DNA of 64,000 bases from the NCBI GenBank assembly GCA_014191195.1, contig BJGZ01000002.1:62001-126000 (forward strand). Direction: 5' to 3'. Below, one piece after another: positions 8,852 to 18,105 of the stretch (its first letter is position 1; each line of letters begins with the position of its first letter). This DNA comes from Chlorobiota bacterium. Its GTDB lineage: Bacteria; Bacteroidota; Ignavibacteria; Kapaibacteriales; UBA961. The notes under the pieces were generated by a model that was not told where the DNA came from, did no database searches, and was given only the letters and a program-made list of their open reading frames with translations. The translations under genes were made by a program, and so were the position numbers.

Positions 8852-10198
8852 TTAATCCATAATCTTTCTAAGAAATGCTGGCTTCTCTATAACCGAAGAT
8901 TTAGGATCACGGATAACTATTGGTTGCCCGGTTGCTTTAGCTGCAGAAGGCAAATCAGAAACTGAATTGATTCTGATAGAACCACCTTGTGATTGCCTAA
9001 TAGAGTTTGGATCTGATCTACGGATAAAGCTGGGTTGTGACATTGGTTTTACTTCACGAATATTTTCAGGATTCATAGTAAATAATACCGGAGCAGATGG
9101 TTCTATTTCAACTTGAACATCAACTTTGAAAGGCTCTGGGATAATTGTCTGAACGGTTTTGAGTATTGGAGCAGAAGCTTGTGTTTGAGAAACTGAAGGA
9201 GCTTCTACTTTATTAATGATTGTTGGTATAACATAAGAAGAACGTTTGAAACCTGTTGCCACAACGGTTATCATAATTTTGTCTTCTAATGCTTCATCGT
9301 ACACAATACCTTGAATTAAATTAACTTCGTTTCCAGCTGATTCTTCTATAATAGAAATAGCTTCGCTAATTTCATGCATTGTCATTGATGACCCACCACT
9401 GATATTCACCAAAAGCCCTTGAGCACCATGTATAGATACACCTTCTAATAAAGGAGAATTCAGAGCATTTTGCGCTGCTTCGGTTGCTCTATGTTCTCCA
9501 GAAGCAATACCAATTCCCATCAATGCATCGCCCATATCTTTCATAATAGATCTAACATCTGCAAAATCTACATTGATATATCCATTACCAGAAATAATAT
9601 CTGATATACCTCTTGTTGCATTGTAAAGAACATCATCTACTTTTTGAAATGCTTCTATAAAAGAAGTATTCTTATCAATAATTGATAAAAGTTTTTCATT
9701 AGGAATAACAATCAATGCATCAACATATTGTCGTAATTCTGCAATTCCTTGTTCGGCAACTGTAGATCTTTTTTTTGCTTCAAAATTGAAAGGATTTGTG
9801 ACAATCCCAACAACTAATGCACCAAGTTCTCTTCCAATTCGAGCTACCACTGGTGCTCCACCAGTTCCTGTTCCGCCACCCATACCAGCGGTTACAAAAA
9901 CCATATCACTACCTAATAGATGCTCACGAATTTCATCAGCATTTTCTTCAGCAGCAGCTTTTCCGATTTCAGGCCTTCCACCAGCACCTAAACCGCGGGT
10001 TGATTCACGTCCAACATGAATCTTAATAGAAGCGCCATTTTTGGATAATGCTTGAGCATCTGTATTGGCTGCAATAAAGTCTACACCTTGCAGACCTCTT
10101 TGAATCATACTGTTTATAGCGTTACCGCCACCGCCACCCACACCAATAACTCTGATGCGCGCGCCGTAATTATTTGTGTCTGTATCAACAACAATCAC
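8852..10198 (-). CDS. ftsZ: Cell division protein FtsZ
   Basis: FtsZ is the tubulin-like GTPase that forms the division ring. The GTP-binding segments are IRVIGVGGGGGNAINSMI near the N-terminus, AANTDAQAL, and the tubulin signature GMGGGTGTGGAPV near residue 105. The T7 loop region around 200 (INVDFADVRSIM) completes the active site between subunits. After a long, proline- and serine-containing linker, the C-terminal peptide KPAFLRKIMD is the docking tail for FtsA. The start is GTG at 10198: no in-frame ATG occurs upstream before a TAA, and later Met codons would cut the nucleotide-binding core. It is preceded by a run of seven G. Third gene of ftsQ-ftsA-ftsZ, 167 nt after ftsA. Confidence 0.97.
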   Translation of the reverse strand: MIVVDTDTNNYGARIRVIGVGGGGGNAINSMIQRGLQGVDFIAANTDAQALSKNGASIKIHVGRESTRGLGAGGRPEIGKAAAEENADEIREHLLGSDMVFVTAGMGGGTGTGGAPVVARIGRELGALVVGIVTNPFNFEAKKRSTVAEQGIAELRQYVDALIVIPNEKLLSIIDKNTSFIEAFQKVDDVLYNATRGISDIISGNGYINVDFADVRSIMKDMGDALMGIGIASGEHRATEAAQNALNSPLLEGVSIHGAQGLLVNISGGSSMTMHEISEAISIIEESAGNEVNLIQGIVYDEALEDKIMITVVATGFKRSSYVIPTIINKVEAPSVSQTQASAPILKTVQTIIPEPFKVDVQVEIEPSAPVLFTMNPENIREVKPMSQPSFIRRSDPNSIRQSQGGSIRINSVSDLPSAAKATGQPIVIRDPKSSVIEKPAFLRKIMD

Positions 10199-10201
10199 GT
10201 T

Positions 10202-10208
10202 CCCCCCC
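10202..10208 (-). promoter_or_regulatory. Unusual G7 ribosome-binding tract before the GTG start of ftsZ
   Basis: On the coding strand the sequence is CCGGGGGGGAAC followed directly by GTG. The seven-G run is the only candidate Shine-Dalgarno element and starts about 10 nt before the start codon. Such a run is rare in this AT-rich DNA. Confidence 0.45.
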
Positions 10209-10365
10209 GGAAATTAGATTGAAAAAAAATGGTTTCATAAGTGTCTCTGGTTTTAAATATATGTATGCTGTTCATATACTCAAAAAACTGTTCATAGAAA
10301 ATTTGATATTCTTTAATTTTTCAAATATTTTATTCACTAATATAAAAAATATTATCAGTCACAAA

Positions 10366-11655
10366 CTACAAATCATCAAAAAATTTAATTAATGATTTTA
10401 ACATCGATTTTTTAGGACTTGATGGATTCTCATTCTCCACAATTTGCTGTATTGTAGATTCTTCCTGTATAGTATCGTAAGATTTACTATTGTTGTCTGC
10501 ATCCATTGATAAACTATGCAATACCAAGCCTACTGCCGTCGAATAGATCGGATTTTCTATTTCTTGGGCTAAACCTCTATATAAATGGCCAGAGGGTAAT
10601 CCAAGTTTAACAGGCATGCCAAAGATTCGCATCGCTAGATCTTCTGATCCACGCAATAATGCGCTTCCACCTGTAAGAACTATACCTGCTGGTAATCGAT
10701 TGATATATCCAGATTTTCTAAATTCTTCAAAGCAACATTCAAAGATTTCTTCCATTCTCGGACCAATAATTCGAGCCAATAAATTCTTTTCTATCTCTAA
10801 TGGCGATCTGCCGCTAATCCCAGGTATCATAAAACATTCATCATGAAGAATACTCTCTACAGTTGCATGACCATATTCTTTTTTGATATTTTCTGCTGTA
10901 TTATTCAAAATTCCTAAACCAATTGCAATGTCTTCGGTTACTTTATTTCCAGCTACTGGAATAATTGCTGTATGCCTAATTACATTTTCATGAAATATGG
11001 CAATATCAGTTGTACCACCTCCAATATCAATTAAAGCAACACCAACTTCTCTTTCATCATCATCTAATACAGCTGAACTACTGGCAAGTGGTTCTAATAC
11101 AACACCTTTAACTTGAACGCCTGCTCTTTCTACGCATTTATATACATTTTGCATCGCTGTTTGTAATGCAGTTATAACATGTATATTTGCTTCCATTCTA
11201 ACACCGCTCATTCCAACTGGATCTGTTACACCATCTTGGCCATCAATAATATAATCTTGAGGGAGAATATGAAGTATTTTTCTATCAGCTTGTAACTTGA
11301 TATTCTTTGCATCTTCGGTAATTCGTAATACGTCCGTTTTAGATATCTCTCTACTTGAATGAGGTATAGAAATAATACTTCTTGTTGCAAATGATTGAAT
11401 ATGATCTCCAGCAATGCCAACTACTGCTTCTTGCATTGAGACACCAGATTGCAATTCAGCTTGCTCTACAGCTATTTGAATAGACTTTACTGTTTTGTCT
11501 ATATTAACTACAACTCCCTTTTTTAATCCTTCGCTTGGAGCTGTTCCTATTCCCAATATATTGATAATGTGTGTGTCGGGCTCTACAGAAGCTATCAATG
11601 CAACAACTTTCGTAGTTCCTAAGTCTAATCCTGCAATGATATTACCCGATTTCAT
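10366..11655 (-). CDS. ftsA: Cell division protein FtsA
   Basis: FtsA is the actin-like ATPase that tethers FtsZ to the membrane and recruits late division proteins. The start GLDLGTTKVVALIA is the phosphate-1 motif of the actin superfamily; IDIGGGTTDIAIF (about residue 210) is phosphate-2, and LTGGSALLRG (about 335) is the adenosine motif. The extra SHS2 domain lies between about 85 and 165. The last residues, SMLKSLIKFFDDL, form the amphipathic membrane-targeting helix. Length 429 is normal. It follows ftsQ after 58 nt and precedes ftsZ. Confidence 0.95.
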   Translation of the reverse strand: MKSGNIIAGLDLGTTKVVALIASVEPDTHIINILGIGTAPSEGLKKGVVVNIDKTVKSIQIAVEQAELQSGVSMQEAVVGIAGDHIQSFATRSIISIPHSSREISKTDVLRITEDAKNIKLQADRKILHILPQDYIIDGQDGVTDPVGMSGVRMEANIHVITALQTAMQNVYKCVERAGVQVKGVVLEPLASSSAVLDDDEREVGVALIDIGGGTTDIAIFHENVIRHTAIIPVAGNKVTEDIAIGLGILNNTAENIKKEYGHATVESILHDECFMIPGISGRSPLEIEKNLLARIIGPRMEEIFECCFEEFRKSGYINRLPAGIVLTGGSALLRGSEDLAMRIFGMPVKLGLPSGHLYRGLAQEIENPIYSTAVGLVLHSLSMDADNNSKSYDTIQEESTIQQIVENENPSSPKKSMLKSLIKFFDDL

Positions 11656-11713
11656 AAGATCTTATCCTAACAATGATAATTGCACTTGCTAATTTCTATT
11701 TGTCTTAATCACA

Positions 11714-12517
11714 TTATCTAGAGGCCAAAGCTAATTGCTTTCCAATTACTATTTGATCTTTCCAGCGAACATCAATATATCGAGCAGTACCAGATAATTC
11801 TGATGCATGCTGGAGATAAAGATGCAATTTCTCGAATTTCTTGGGCGCATTATCAATAGATCCAAACATTACTCTGGTTGCGCCATCTGTAGTTATAAAA
11901 GTAAAAGATTTAGACTGCTCATTATAATCTATTTCTGATAGAAATTCTTGTAAAGCTCCGTCTCTTTTTTGTGCTGTAGATACTAAATATTTTAATGATG
12001 ATAGTACAGCTGTATCAATCTTACTGCATTTGTAAAGGCCATATACTATAGGCACATCACCAGATTGAGCAAATACTTCATAAGGTAAAACAATACCAGA
12101 AGAATCAATAAAATCAAATTTTCCTAATACTGTAGGTATAGCTAAAAATGGTTTTCTTTCCTCAATGATAATAAGTATACCTTTAAAGCCATTACTTTGA
12201 ACAATTGCATTCTGAATAAATGGATGCCTCATTACCTGAGTCCTAATCTCAGAAAGCCTGTATTTTCCTGGATTGCTTCCAAGGGTATCAGCTGGCTTCA
12301 ATGATGCCAAAGAAAGGATTTCTTCTTTTCTTACAGCACTATTACCAGATACGGAAAATGTTTGAATCTGCTGATTATTTCTCCAGCGTATAGCTAATAT
12401 TAATAAAGCAATAATAATCATTGCCATTATAACTAATTGGCTTATAAGCCTAGCTCTGATATCAGAATAATGATATACAGAATCAATAGGAATATGTTTA
12501 CCTGAGTTTTTTTTCAT
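11714..12517 (-). CDS. ftsQ: Cell division protein FtsQ (DivIB-like)
   Basis: FtsQ is the bitopic periplasmic linker of the divisome. A cytoplasmic N-terminus of about 28 residues is followed by one membrane helix (LVIMAMIIIALLILAI). Next is a POTRA domain (FSVSGNSAVRKEEILSLA through FIQNAIVQSNG and ILIIIEERKPFLAI), then the FtsQ beta domain with FIDSSGIVLPYE. The family is divergent, so the call rests on this order and on the position directly before ftsA and ftsZ. It is the first gene of the operon; a good promoter lies at 12636-12666. The murein-synthesis genes that usually precede ftsQ are absent here. Confidence 0.88.
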   Translation of the reverse strand: MKKNSGKHIPIDSVYHYSDIRARLISQLVIMAMIIIALLILAIRWRNNQQIQTFSVSGNSAVRKEEILSLASLKPADTLGSNPGKYRLSEIRTQVMRHPFIQNAIVQSNGFKGILIIIEERKPFLAIPTVLGKFDFIDSSGIVLPYEVFAQSGDVPIVYGLYKCSKIDTAVLSSLKYLVSTAQKRDGALQEFLSEIDYNEQSKSFTFITTDGATRVMFGSIDNAPKKFEKLHLYLQHASELSGTARYIDVRWKDQIVIGKQLALASR

Positions 12518-12604
12518 AGAATCTACATTTGAAGATGAAAATAGAATAACACAAAGTGTATCTTACTTTCATTGTCTCCAATTGAGATATAAGGATGAAT
12601 GAGA

Positions 12605-12631
12605 AGTTCCAATATGCTGCGGGTTGGAACT
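12605..12631. repeat. Inverted repeat at the predicted 5' end of the ftsQ-ftsA-ftsZ transcript
   Basis: AGTTCCAA (12605-12612) and TTGGAACT (12624-12631) are perfect 8-bp complements with an 11-nt spacer. The predicted start point from the promoter at 12636-12643 falls at the upstream arm. So this may be a 5' leader hairpin or an operator overlapping the start site. Confidence 0.45.
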
Positions 12632-12635
12632 GATG

Positions 12636-12666
12636 CAAAGTTACGTTAGAGAAGGCTTAAAGACAA
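12636..12666 (-). promoter_or_regulatory. Promoter of ftsQ-ftsA-ftsZ (TTG-N20-TAACTTTG)
   Basis: On the minus strand TTG (12666-12664) is followed by 20 nt and TAACTTTG (12643-12636). This fits the known Bacteroidota primary-sigma promoter, TTG - 19 to 21 nt - TAnnTTTG. Transcription would start near 12629, leaving a leader of about 110 nt before the ftsQ ATG. Confidence 0.6.
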
Positions 12667-12817
12667 GAAAAAAAAATATTATTTATAATAATATTGATCA
12701 AAAAGAAATAATGAAACAAGAAGAGTTTTATATTACAAAAAAGTGATGAAGAGCTCATCATTAATTTTGATAATTAAATGTAAATTGCAATACAATAAGT
12801 ATAAAAATTAAGATAAA

Positions 12818-14119
12818 ATGTTTTTTATGAAAGTACAAAAGCGCATTGCTTGGTATATGTATGATTGGTCTAGTTCTGCATTTTCTACTACTGTAGTAAC
12901 TGTTTTTTTAGGACCATATCTTACAAATTTGGCTGAAAGTCAAGCTGGTGTGTCTGGTGTTTTAGAAATAGCAGGAATTGATATAGCTGCTGGATCATTC
13001 TTCCCTTATTGTGTATCTATTTCTGTATTATTACAAGCGATACTCTTACCGATCATAGCATCTTTTGCAGATAAAAAAGATAATAAGCAGGGATTGCTTT
13101 TATTATGTGCTTCAATTGGATCTGTAGCAACTATGGGTTTTTATGGAATTGATAGTTCTGTTGTCATATTGGGTGGACTTCTTTTTATACTTGCAAATAC
13201 TGCTTATGGGGCTTCGATTGTGTTTTATAATGCAATGCTTTTAGATATTGCTGAACAGCATGAAAGAGATGAAGTTTCATCTAAAGGCTTTGCTTTTGGG
13301 TACTTAGGAGGTGGCTTATTACTATTGCTAAATATTTTGTTTTTTTTGCAAAAAGATTCTTTTGGAATAGATACTGGACATGCAGTTAGAATTTGTTTAA
13401 CCTCAGCAGGTGTTTGGTGGCTTATATTTACTGTTCTTCCTTTTGTTTTTGTGGGTAGGGAATCATCACTATATCATGAAAAAGAGAAAGGATTAAATAG
13501 TTGGAAACAATTAATTCACACATGTAAACAATTAAAAAAATACCCTCAAACACTGTTATTTCTTCTTGCTTTTACTTTATATAATGATGGCATTCAGACT
13601 GTTATAACTATGTCCGCACAATTTGGACAAGAAGAGCTTGGATTAAGCCTTGCAGAATTACAAGGTGCAATCCTTTTAGTACAATTTATTGCTTTATTTG
13701 GCGCATTGTTTTTTAATAAAATTGCTCAAAAAACTTCTACTAAAACAAGTATCTTGATCTCTCTTTGTATCTGGGGTTGTGTGATTCTATATGGTTATGC
13801 CTTTTTGCCTAAACACAGTGCTATGCATTTTTATGCCTTAAGTTCTGTAATTGCAATTGTATTGGGTGGTAGCCAAGCTTTAAGTAGATCATATTTTTCA
13901 TCTATTATACCAAAGGGAAAAGAAACTGAATATTTTAGTTTCTATGAGCTAACCGATAGGGGAACTAGTTGGCTTGGGCCATTAGCTTTTGGACTTGCCT
14001 TTCAATATAGTGGGAGTTATCGTATAGCCTTATTGATTCTTCTTGTATTTTTTATTAGCGGAGCTTTGCTTCTACTATCTGTACATACTCAAAAAGCTCA
14101 ACAAGCTATACTTGATTAA
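12818..14119 (+). CDS. UMF1-family (Atg22-like) MFS transporter
   Basis: This 433-residue polytopic membrane protein starts with IAWYMYDWSSSAFSTTVVTV. The YDWxxSAF motif is diagnostic of the UMF1 family (Atg22-related, major facilitator superfamily). About twelve helices follow. The NTAYGASIVFYNAMLLDIA segment, FAFGYLGGGLLLLLN and the second-half FLLAFTLYNDGIQTVITMSA are also family features. Yeast Atg22 exports amino acids from vacuoles; bacterial substrates are not established. The gene is single, divergent from ftsQ, and ends only 3 nt from the convergent dehydrogenase gene. An ATG at 12827 is an alternative start. Confidence 0.88.
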   Translation: MFFMKVQKRIAWYMYDWSSSAFSTTVVTVFLGPYLTNLAESQAGVSGVLEIAGIDIAAGSFFPYCVSISVLLQAILLPIIASFADKKDNKQGLLLLCASIGSVATMGFYGIDSSVVILGGLLFILANTAYGASIVFYNAMLLDIAEQHERDEVSSKGFAFGYLGGGLLLLLNILFFLQKDSFGIDTGHAVRICLTSAGVWWLIFTVLPFVFVGRESSLYHEKEKGLNSWKQLIHTCKQLKKYPQTLLFLLAFTLYNDGIQTVITMSAQFGQEELGLSLAELQGAILLVQFIALFGALFFNKIAQKTSTKTSILISLCIWGCVILYGYAFLPKHSAMHFYALSSVIAIVLGGSQALSRSYFSSIIPKGKETEYFSFYELTDRGTSWLGPLAFGLAFQYSGSYRIALLILLVFFISGALLLLSVHTQKAQQAILD

Positions 14120-14122
14120 CAT

Positions 14123-16918
14123 TTACACAGATATTCCTGCTGCTTGAGAAATAAGATACAGCAAAGATTCATATGGCTTTTCGGTGCCAAGATTCATTCC
14201 AATCTCACACGTAGTATTAACAGAATAATACCCATTTACCTCTGCAATTGTTGAAATCTCTTTTTTAGTTTCTAATAAGGCTTGAATTGTTATTTCTGGA
14301 TGATAAAAGCCATGGTCTCCAGCAAATCCGCAACAACCTGTGCTTTCTGGAATAAATACTTTTTCGGAACATGCTTTGCTTATTCGAGTTATTAGATCTA
14401 AGTCATCATTCACTTGTACCGAACATGAAGGATGAATGATTGCAGTTCCGGGGATTTGTTTTAGTGCCAATAAAGGAAGAATTGAATCAATAAAAGTGAG
14501 AGTATGGATAGTATGAAACTGTTCTTTTTTCATAATATGATATGAACAACTCATAGAATCTGATAATACTATTGAATCAAAAGGAATATCTTTCATAAAG
14601 CCACCATATGCGATATCAGCTGCTTTTTCATTTCCCTTAGAATAATATGCCATTCCACAGCATCTATCTTGTAGATTATTGGGAATGATGAGCGAAATAC
14701 CAGCCTTTTTAGCTATTTCTATCATTAATTGCTGAATATTCTTCTTTCTTCCATCAGATTTAGCAAATAAGCGGGATGTGCAAGTTGGAATATAATAGAT
14801 GCTTGGAGAATAAATTCTTGAAGCATCATATTCTAATGGAAGAGTTAAGGGCTTTGGTAAATTTTTAATCCATATAGGATTGTGTAATATTGGATGTACT
14901 AATTGTGTTATACCTTTTAAACATTCGGGGCCAATGATCTTTTCAGCCAATCTTCCCATTGAAAGTGATCTTTGAATTGAATTGTCTCTTTTGCTTATAG
15001 ATGCTACTTCTTGTATATGAGAATTATACTCCTGTTCAGATAATAATCGCTTACGTTCTTCTCTAACAAAAGAGCCTGTATTTATTCCAACAGGACAAGC
15101 CATTGAACATAAACCATCATTGGCACATGAATCAATTGATTGATACACTTTATATTCTTGTAACTCTTTGATAATGAATGGTGATGTAGCTAAAGCTATT
15201 TCTCTTTCTAATACTATTCTTTGTCTTGGAGATAATGTAGTCATAGATGTAGGGCAGGTGGCCTCACAATAACCACATTCTATGCACGTATCGATAATAT
15301 CATTGATTATAGGAAAAGGCTTAAGAAATTGTGTATGACTTTTGGGATTATCGCTTATTAATACACCTGGATTAAGAATGGACAAAGGGTCAAAAGCAGA
15401 TTTTAGCCTTTTCATAATGTCGTATAAATCAGAACCCCATTCATCTTGTACAAAAGCAGCAATATTCCTTCCTGTTCCATGTTCGGCTTTTAGCGAGCCA
15501 TTATACTTATGGATGATTAATGTTGCTAGATCTTCCATGAATGCGCCAAAATGGTCAATGTCTTTTTGAGTAGAAAAGGAATGCGAAACAACAAAATGAA
15601 GATTTCCATCTTTTGCATGACCAAAAATAATTGCTTCACTATATTGATAGATTGCAAATAGGTTTCGCAAATCCTTAATCACATCAGGTAAATATTCTAC
15701 AGGTACTGCAATATCTTCATTTATGATTCCTGTACCTTTTGCCCTTTTTGCACCTACAGATGGGAACATCCCTTTTCGAATTTTCCATAATTGTGCTCTT
15801 TCTGTATCATCGCTTGTAAATACAGGATCATGTATTAGGCGATAAGAGCTAAAATTCTGTATGCAATTATTGATATAATTATGTAATTCTTCTTGATTTA
15901 TTGCATGATATTCAGCCAATAAAGCAGTACCATCTTCTGGTAATTGTTTTAAGATATGAGGAGCACCTATTGCATCTTCAACAGATCGTAATGCAGATCT
16001 ATCCATGATTTCAAGCGCTGCTATACCCGTATTTTTAAGAGATTCAATTGCTAAACATGCATCATATACTGTTGGAAATAGTAATAAAGCAGTTGCTTTA
16101 TAAGGCAAATCCGGAATAGTATGTAAGGTTGCTTTGCTGATAAAACCTAATGTACCTTCAGAACCAATCATTAATTTACCAACAATTTTTGCTGGGGATT
16201 GTTCATCCAAAAATGCATTTAAACAATACCCAACTGTATTTTTAATGGCATATTTATGTCTGATACGTTGTATAAGCTCTTCATTTTCACGTATATAATT
16301 TCTTATACTGATTAATTCATCATATATAATAGGTGCATTTTGTTTGAATAAAGTATCAATATCATTTTGTGCAGTGTGAATGATATATCCATTTGGTAAG
16401 ACGCATTCAAGATTTTCGACAGTATGATAAGAATTATGAATCACTCCACAGCACATCCCGCTGGAATTATTAGCTAGAATACCACCCATCATGCAAGAAT
16501 TAATAGATGCTGGATCTGGCCCAATTTTACGATTCCACCTTTTTAATGCATAATTTACCTTACTTCCAATACAACCAGGCTGAACTGTTATTGAATTGCC
16601 TTCATCATGAACGGTGATGTCTTTCCAATGTTTAGAACAATCTACGATGAGCCCACTTCCTACAGCCTGACCAGACAGAGATGTTCCAGCTGCTCTAAAT
16701 GTTAAACTATGATTAAAACGCGAAGCCCAAGAAAAAAGCCATTGAATTTCTTTATTATGTATTGGAAATACTATTCCAGATGGAATAATTCTATAAGAAC
16801 TTGCATCATGTGCATACAATAATCTATCGGCTATCTGCACAGAATATCGTTGTTGTGGAAAATATGATTGAAGTTCTTTGAATGCTTTTGCAGATAAATG
16901 GGATTCCAATTCATTCAT
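14123..16918 (-). CDS. FAD-linked oxidase/4Fe-4S dehydrogenase fusion (D-lactate/glycolate type)
   Basis: This large protein fuses the two halves known as GlcD and GlcF. The N-terminal half has an FAD_binding_4 domain: FRAAGTSLSGQAVGSGLIVD around residue 75 and SINSCMMGGILANNSSGMCC around 150. It is followed by FAD-oxidase C-terminal sequence (GHAKDGNLHF, KAEHGTGRN). The second half has two ferredoxin-like clusters, CIECGYCEATCPTS near 545 and CANDGLCSMACPVG, then two CCG domains (RCCGMAYYSKG, TGCCGFAGDHGF). It likely oxidises D-lactate, glycolate or D-2-hydroxyglutarate and passes electrons to the quinone pool, as in YdiJ/Dld-II relatives. The start at 16918 overlaps the upstream stop by 8 nt; a Met at 16960 lies inside the nudix gene. 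Substrate is not determinable. Confidence 0.9.
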   Translation of the reverse strand: MNELESHLSAKAFKELQSYFPQQRYSVQIADRLLYAHDASSYRIIPSGIVFPIHNKEIQWLFSWASRFNHSLTFRAAGTSLSGQAVGSGLIVDCSKHWKDITVHDEGNSITVQPGCIGSKVNYALKRWNRKIGPDPASINSCMMGGILANNSSGMCCGVIHNSYHTVENLECVLPNGYIIHTAQNDIDTLFKQNAPIIYDELISIRNYIRENEELIQRIRHKYAIKNTVGYCLNAFLDEQSPAKIVGKLMIGSEGTLGFISKATLHTIPDLPYKATALLLFPTVYDACLAIESLKNTGIAALEIMDRSALRSVEDAIGAPHILKQLPEDGTALLAEYHAINQEELHNYINNCIQNFSSYRLIHDPVFTSDDTERAQLWKIRKGMFPSVGAKRAKGTGIINEDIAVPVEYLPDVIKDLRNLFAIYQYSEAIIFGHAKDGNLHFVVSHSFSTQKDIDHFGAFMEDLATLIIHKYNGSLKAEHGTGRNIAAFVQDEWGSDLYDIMKRLKSAFDPLSILNPGVLISDNPKSHTQFLKPFPIINDIIDTCIECGYCEATCPTSMTTLSPRQRIVLEREIALATSPFIIKELQEYKVYQSIDSCANDGLCSMACPVGINTGSFVREERKRLLSEQEYNSHIQEVASISKRDNSIQRSLSMGRLAEKIIGPECLKGITQLVHPILHNPIWIKNLPKPLTLPLEYDASRIYSPSIYYIPTCTSRLFAKSDGRKKNIQQLMIEIAKKAGISLIIPNNLQDRCCGMAYYSKGNEKAADIAYGGFMKDIPFDSIVLSDSMSCSYHIMKKEQFHTIHTLTFIDSILPLLALKQIPGTAIIHPSCSVQVNDDLDLITRISKACSEKVFIPESTGCCGFAGDHGFYHPEITIQALLETKKEISTIAEVNGYYSVNTTCEIGMNLGTEKPYESLLYLISQAAGISV

Positions 16919-17561
16919 AGATATGTTCCTTGAATTCTTTATAAAGCCACAATAATTCATTCAGTATCATGGCAGTAGCTCCCCATAAATGGATTGTAGG
17001 ATGTATTTCCCAAACAGGTGCGATAACTTCTATACCATTACTTCGCTGTTTTGAATGAAAGGTAATGTCTGTATGAAGAAGAGTATCTAAAGAAATACTA
17101 AAAACTTCTTGAACCTCATCTGTATTGATAGAGAATTCATGGTGAGCATGCAATTCACCTACAATAATATTCATGAGTGATTGTGAAGGTGGAACATAAA
17201 GAGGGGAGAGAGCTCCTATAATCTTGATATATGATGGATGAATGCCAATTTCTTCATGGGTTTCTCTAAGAGCAGTATCGATACTATGTTCATTCTCTTC
17301 AGATCTTCCTCCAGGCAAAGAAATTTGTCCTTTATGATGGGAAACTTTTTGACTTCTTACTGTCAAAAGTAATTCAGATTCATCTGATCTTGGATATAAT
17401 AAGATAGCAGCAGCAGATTTCTTAGCATCATGTGGAATTTTTGTATAGCCAGTGGGTATAGACCCATTTATTAGTGGACTCATCTTTTTATGAGAATCCC
17501 AACCGGGTAGTGGCTGTTGAAGTCTTAAAGATAAAAACTCAATAAAGTGTGAATGTTTCAT
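16911..17561 (-). CDS. Nudix hydrolase, CoA-pyrophosphatase-like
   Basis: A complete Nudix box is present: GGRSEENE, seven residues, then RETHEEIGI, matching GX5EX7REUXEEXGU. Upstream is SAAAILLYPR...LLTVRSQKVSHHKGQISLPG; the R-S-x-K-x-x-x-H-K-GQISLPGG context is that of the NudL/YeaB branch (UPF0035), which hydrolyses CoA and CoA esters to phosphopantetheine derivatives and ADP. The 216-residue length fits. It overlaps ruvC by 4 nt (ATGA) upstream and the dehydrogenase gene by 8 nt downstream, so translation is probably coupled. Confidence 0.88.
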   Translation of the reverse strand: MKHSHFIEFLSLRLQQPLPGWDSHKKMSPLINGSIPTGYTKIPHDAKKSAAAILLYPRSDESELLLTVRSQKVSHHKGQISLPGGRSEENEHSIDTALRETHEEIGIHPSYIKIIGALSPLYVPPSQSLMNIIVGELHAHHEFSINTDEVQEVFSISLDTLLHTDITFHSKQRSNGIEVIAPVWEIHPTIHLWGATAMILNELLWLYKEFKEHIYE

Positions 17562-18103
17562 TGTTTTTTAATTCGATGAGGATTTTCTGTCGTAAATTGT
17601 TTCCAAGACTTTGCAGATTGTTTTGGTGTAGACCTTTTTAAACCGTGGCATAATGCAACTGCAAGTGCATCAGTAGCATCAAAAAACTTATGTGTTTCAT
17701 CTATTTGTAATATAGATTTTACCATATACTGAACTTGTTCTTTGCTTGCATTGCCATTACCGGTAACAGACCTCTTAACTTCCTTTGCTGAGTATTCTAT
17801 AACAGGCAAACCTTTTAATGTTCCTGCTAGCATTGCTACCCCTCTGGCATGAGATAACTTGATTAATGATTGTGCATTCTTAGCATAAAATGTTGCTTCT
17901 AATGATAATTCATCAGGTAAAGTCCTTGCAATCACTTCTTGTATCTTGGTATATATCATACTTAATCGTAAAGGTAATGATTCAAATTCCTTCTTTGCTT
18001 CTATCACGCCATATTCAATAAGAATAAAAGAAGATGTTCCAGTTTTTTCGATTACTCCATAACCACAAATAACACTTCCAGGATCTATACCTATAAATCT
18101 CAT
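17558..18103 (-). CDS. ruvC: Holliday junction resolvase RuvC
   Basis: RuvC cuts Holliday junctions as a dimer on RuvAB-bound DNA. The RNase-H-fold acidic residues are visible: Asp7 in MRFIGIDPGSVICGYGV, Glu in SLEATFYAKNAQSLIKLSHA at about residue 66, and the Asp pair in FFDATDALAVALCHG near 140. The family motif RGVAMLAG follows. The 181 residues fit. It starts 2 nt after the dapF stop and its stop overlaps the nudix start (ATGA). ruvA and ruvB are not in the window. Confidence 0.95.
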   Translation of the reverse strand: MRFIGIDPGSVICGYGVIEKTGTSSFILIEYGVIEAKKEFESLPLRLSMIYTKIQEVIARTLPDELSLEATFYAKNAQSLIKLSHARGVAMLAGTLKGLPVIEYSAKEVKRSVTGNGNASKEQVQYMVKSILQIDETHKFFDATDALAVALCHGLKRSTPKQSAKSWKQFTTENPHRIKKQ

Positions 18104-18105
18104 GC

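Larger units (their letters stand above)
12518..12817. other. Divergent intergenic region between ftsQ and the UMF1 transporter gene
   Basis: These 300 nt hold the ftsQ promoter (12636-12666), an 8-bp inverted repeat (12605-12631) and an AT-rich stretch with a run of nine A (about 12668-12676). No coding frame of convincing composition is seen. I could not find a clear TAnnTTTG box for the plus-strand transporter gene. Confidence 0.6.

Noticed and set aside
9786-10026. Two overlapping plus-strand frames opposite ftsZ (Pro- and Ala-rich, and Gln/His-rich)
   Set aside because: Antisense shadows of the glycine-rich GTP-binding region of ftsZ.
12744-12760. TGATGA-N5-TCATCA inverted repeat upstream of the UMF1 transporter gene
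   Set aside because: Only six weak pairs, with no T run suited to a terminator and no neighbouring regulator. Probably chance.
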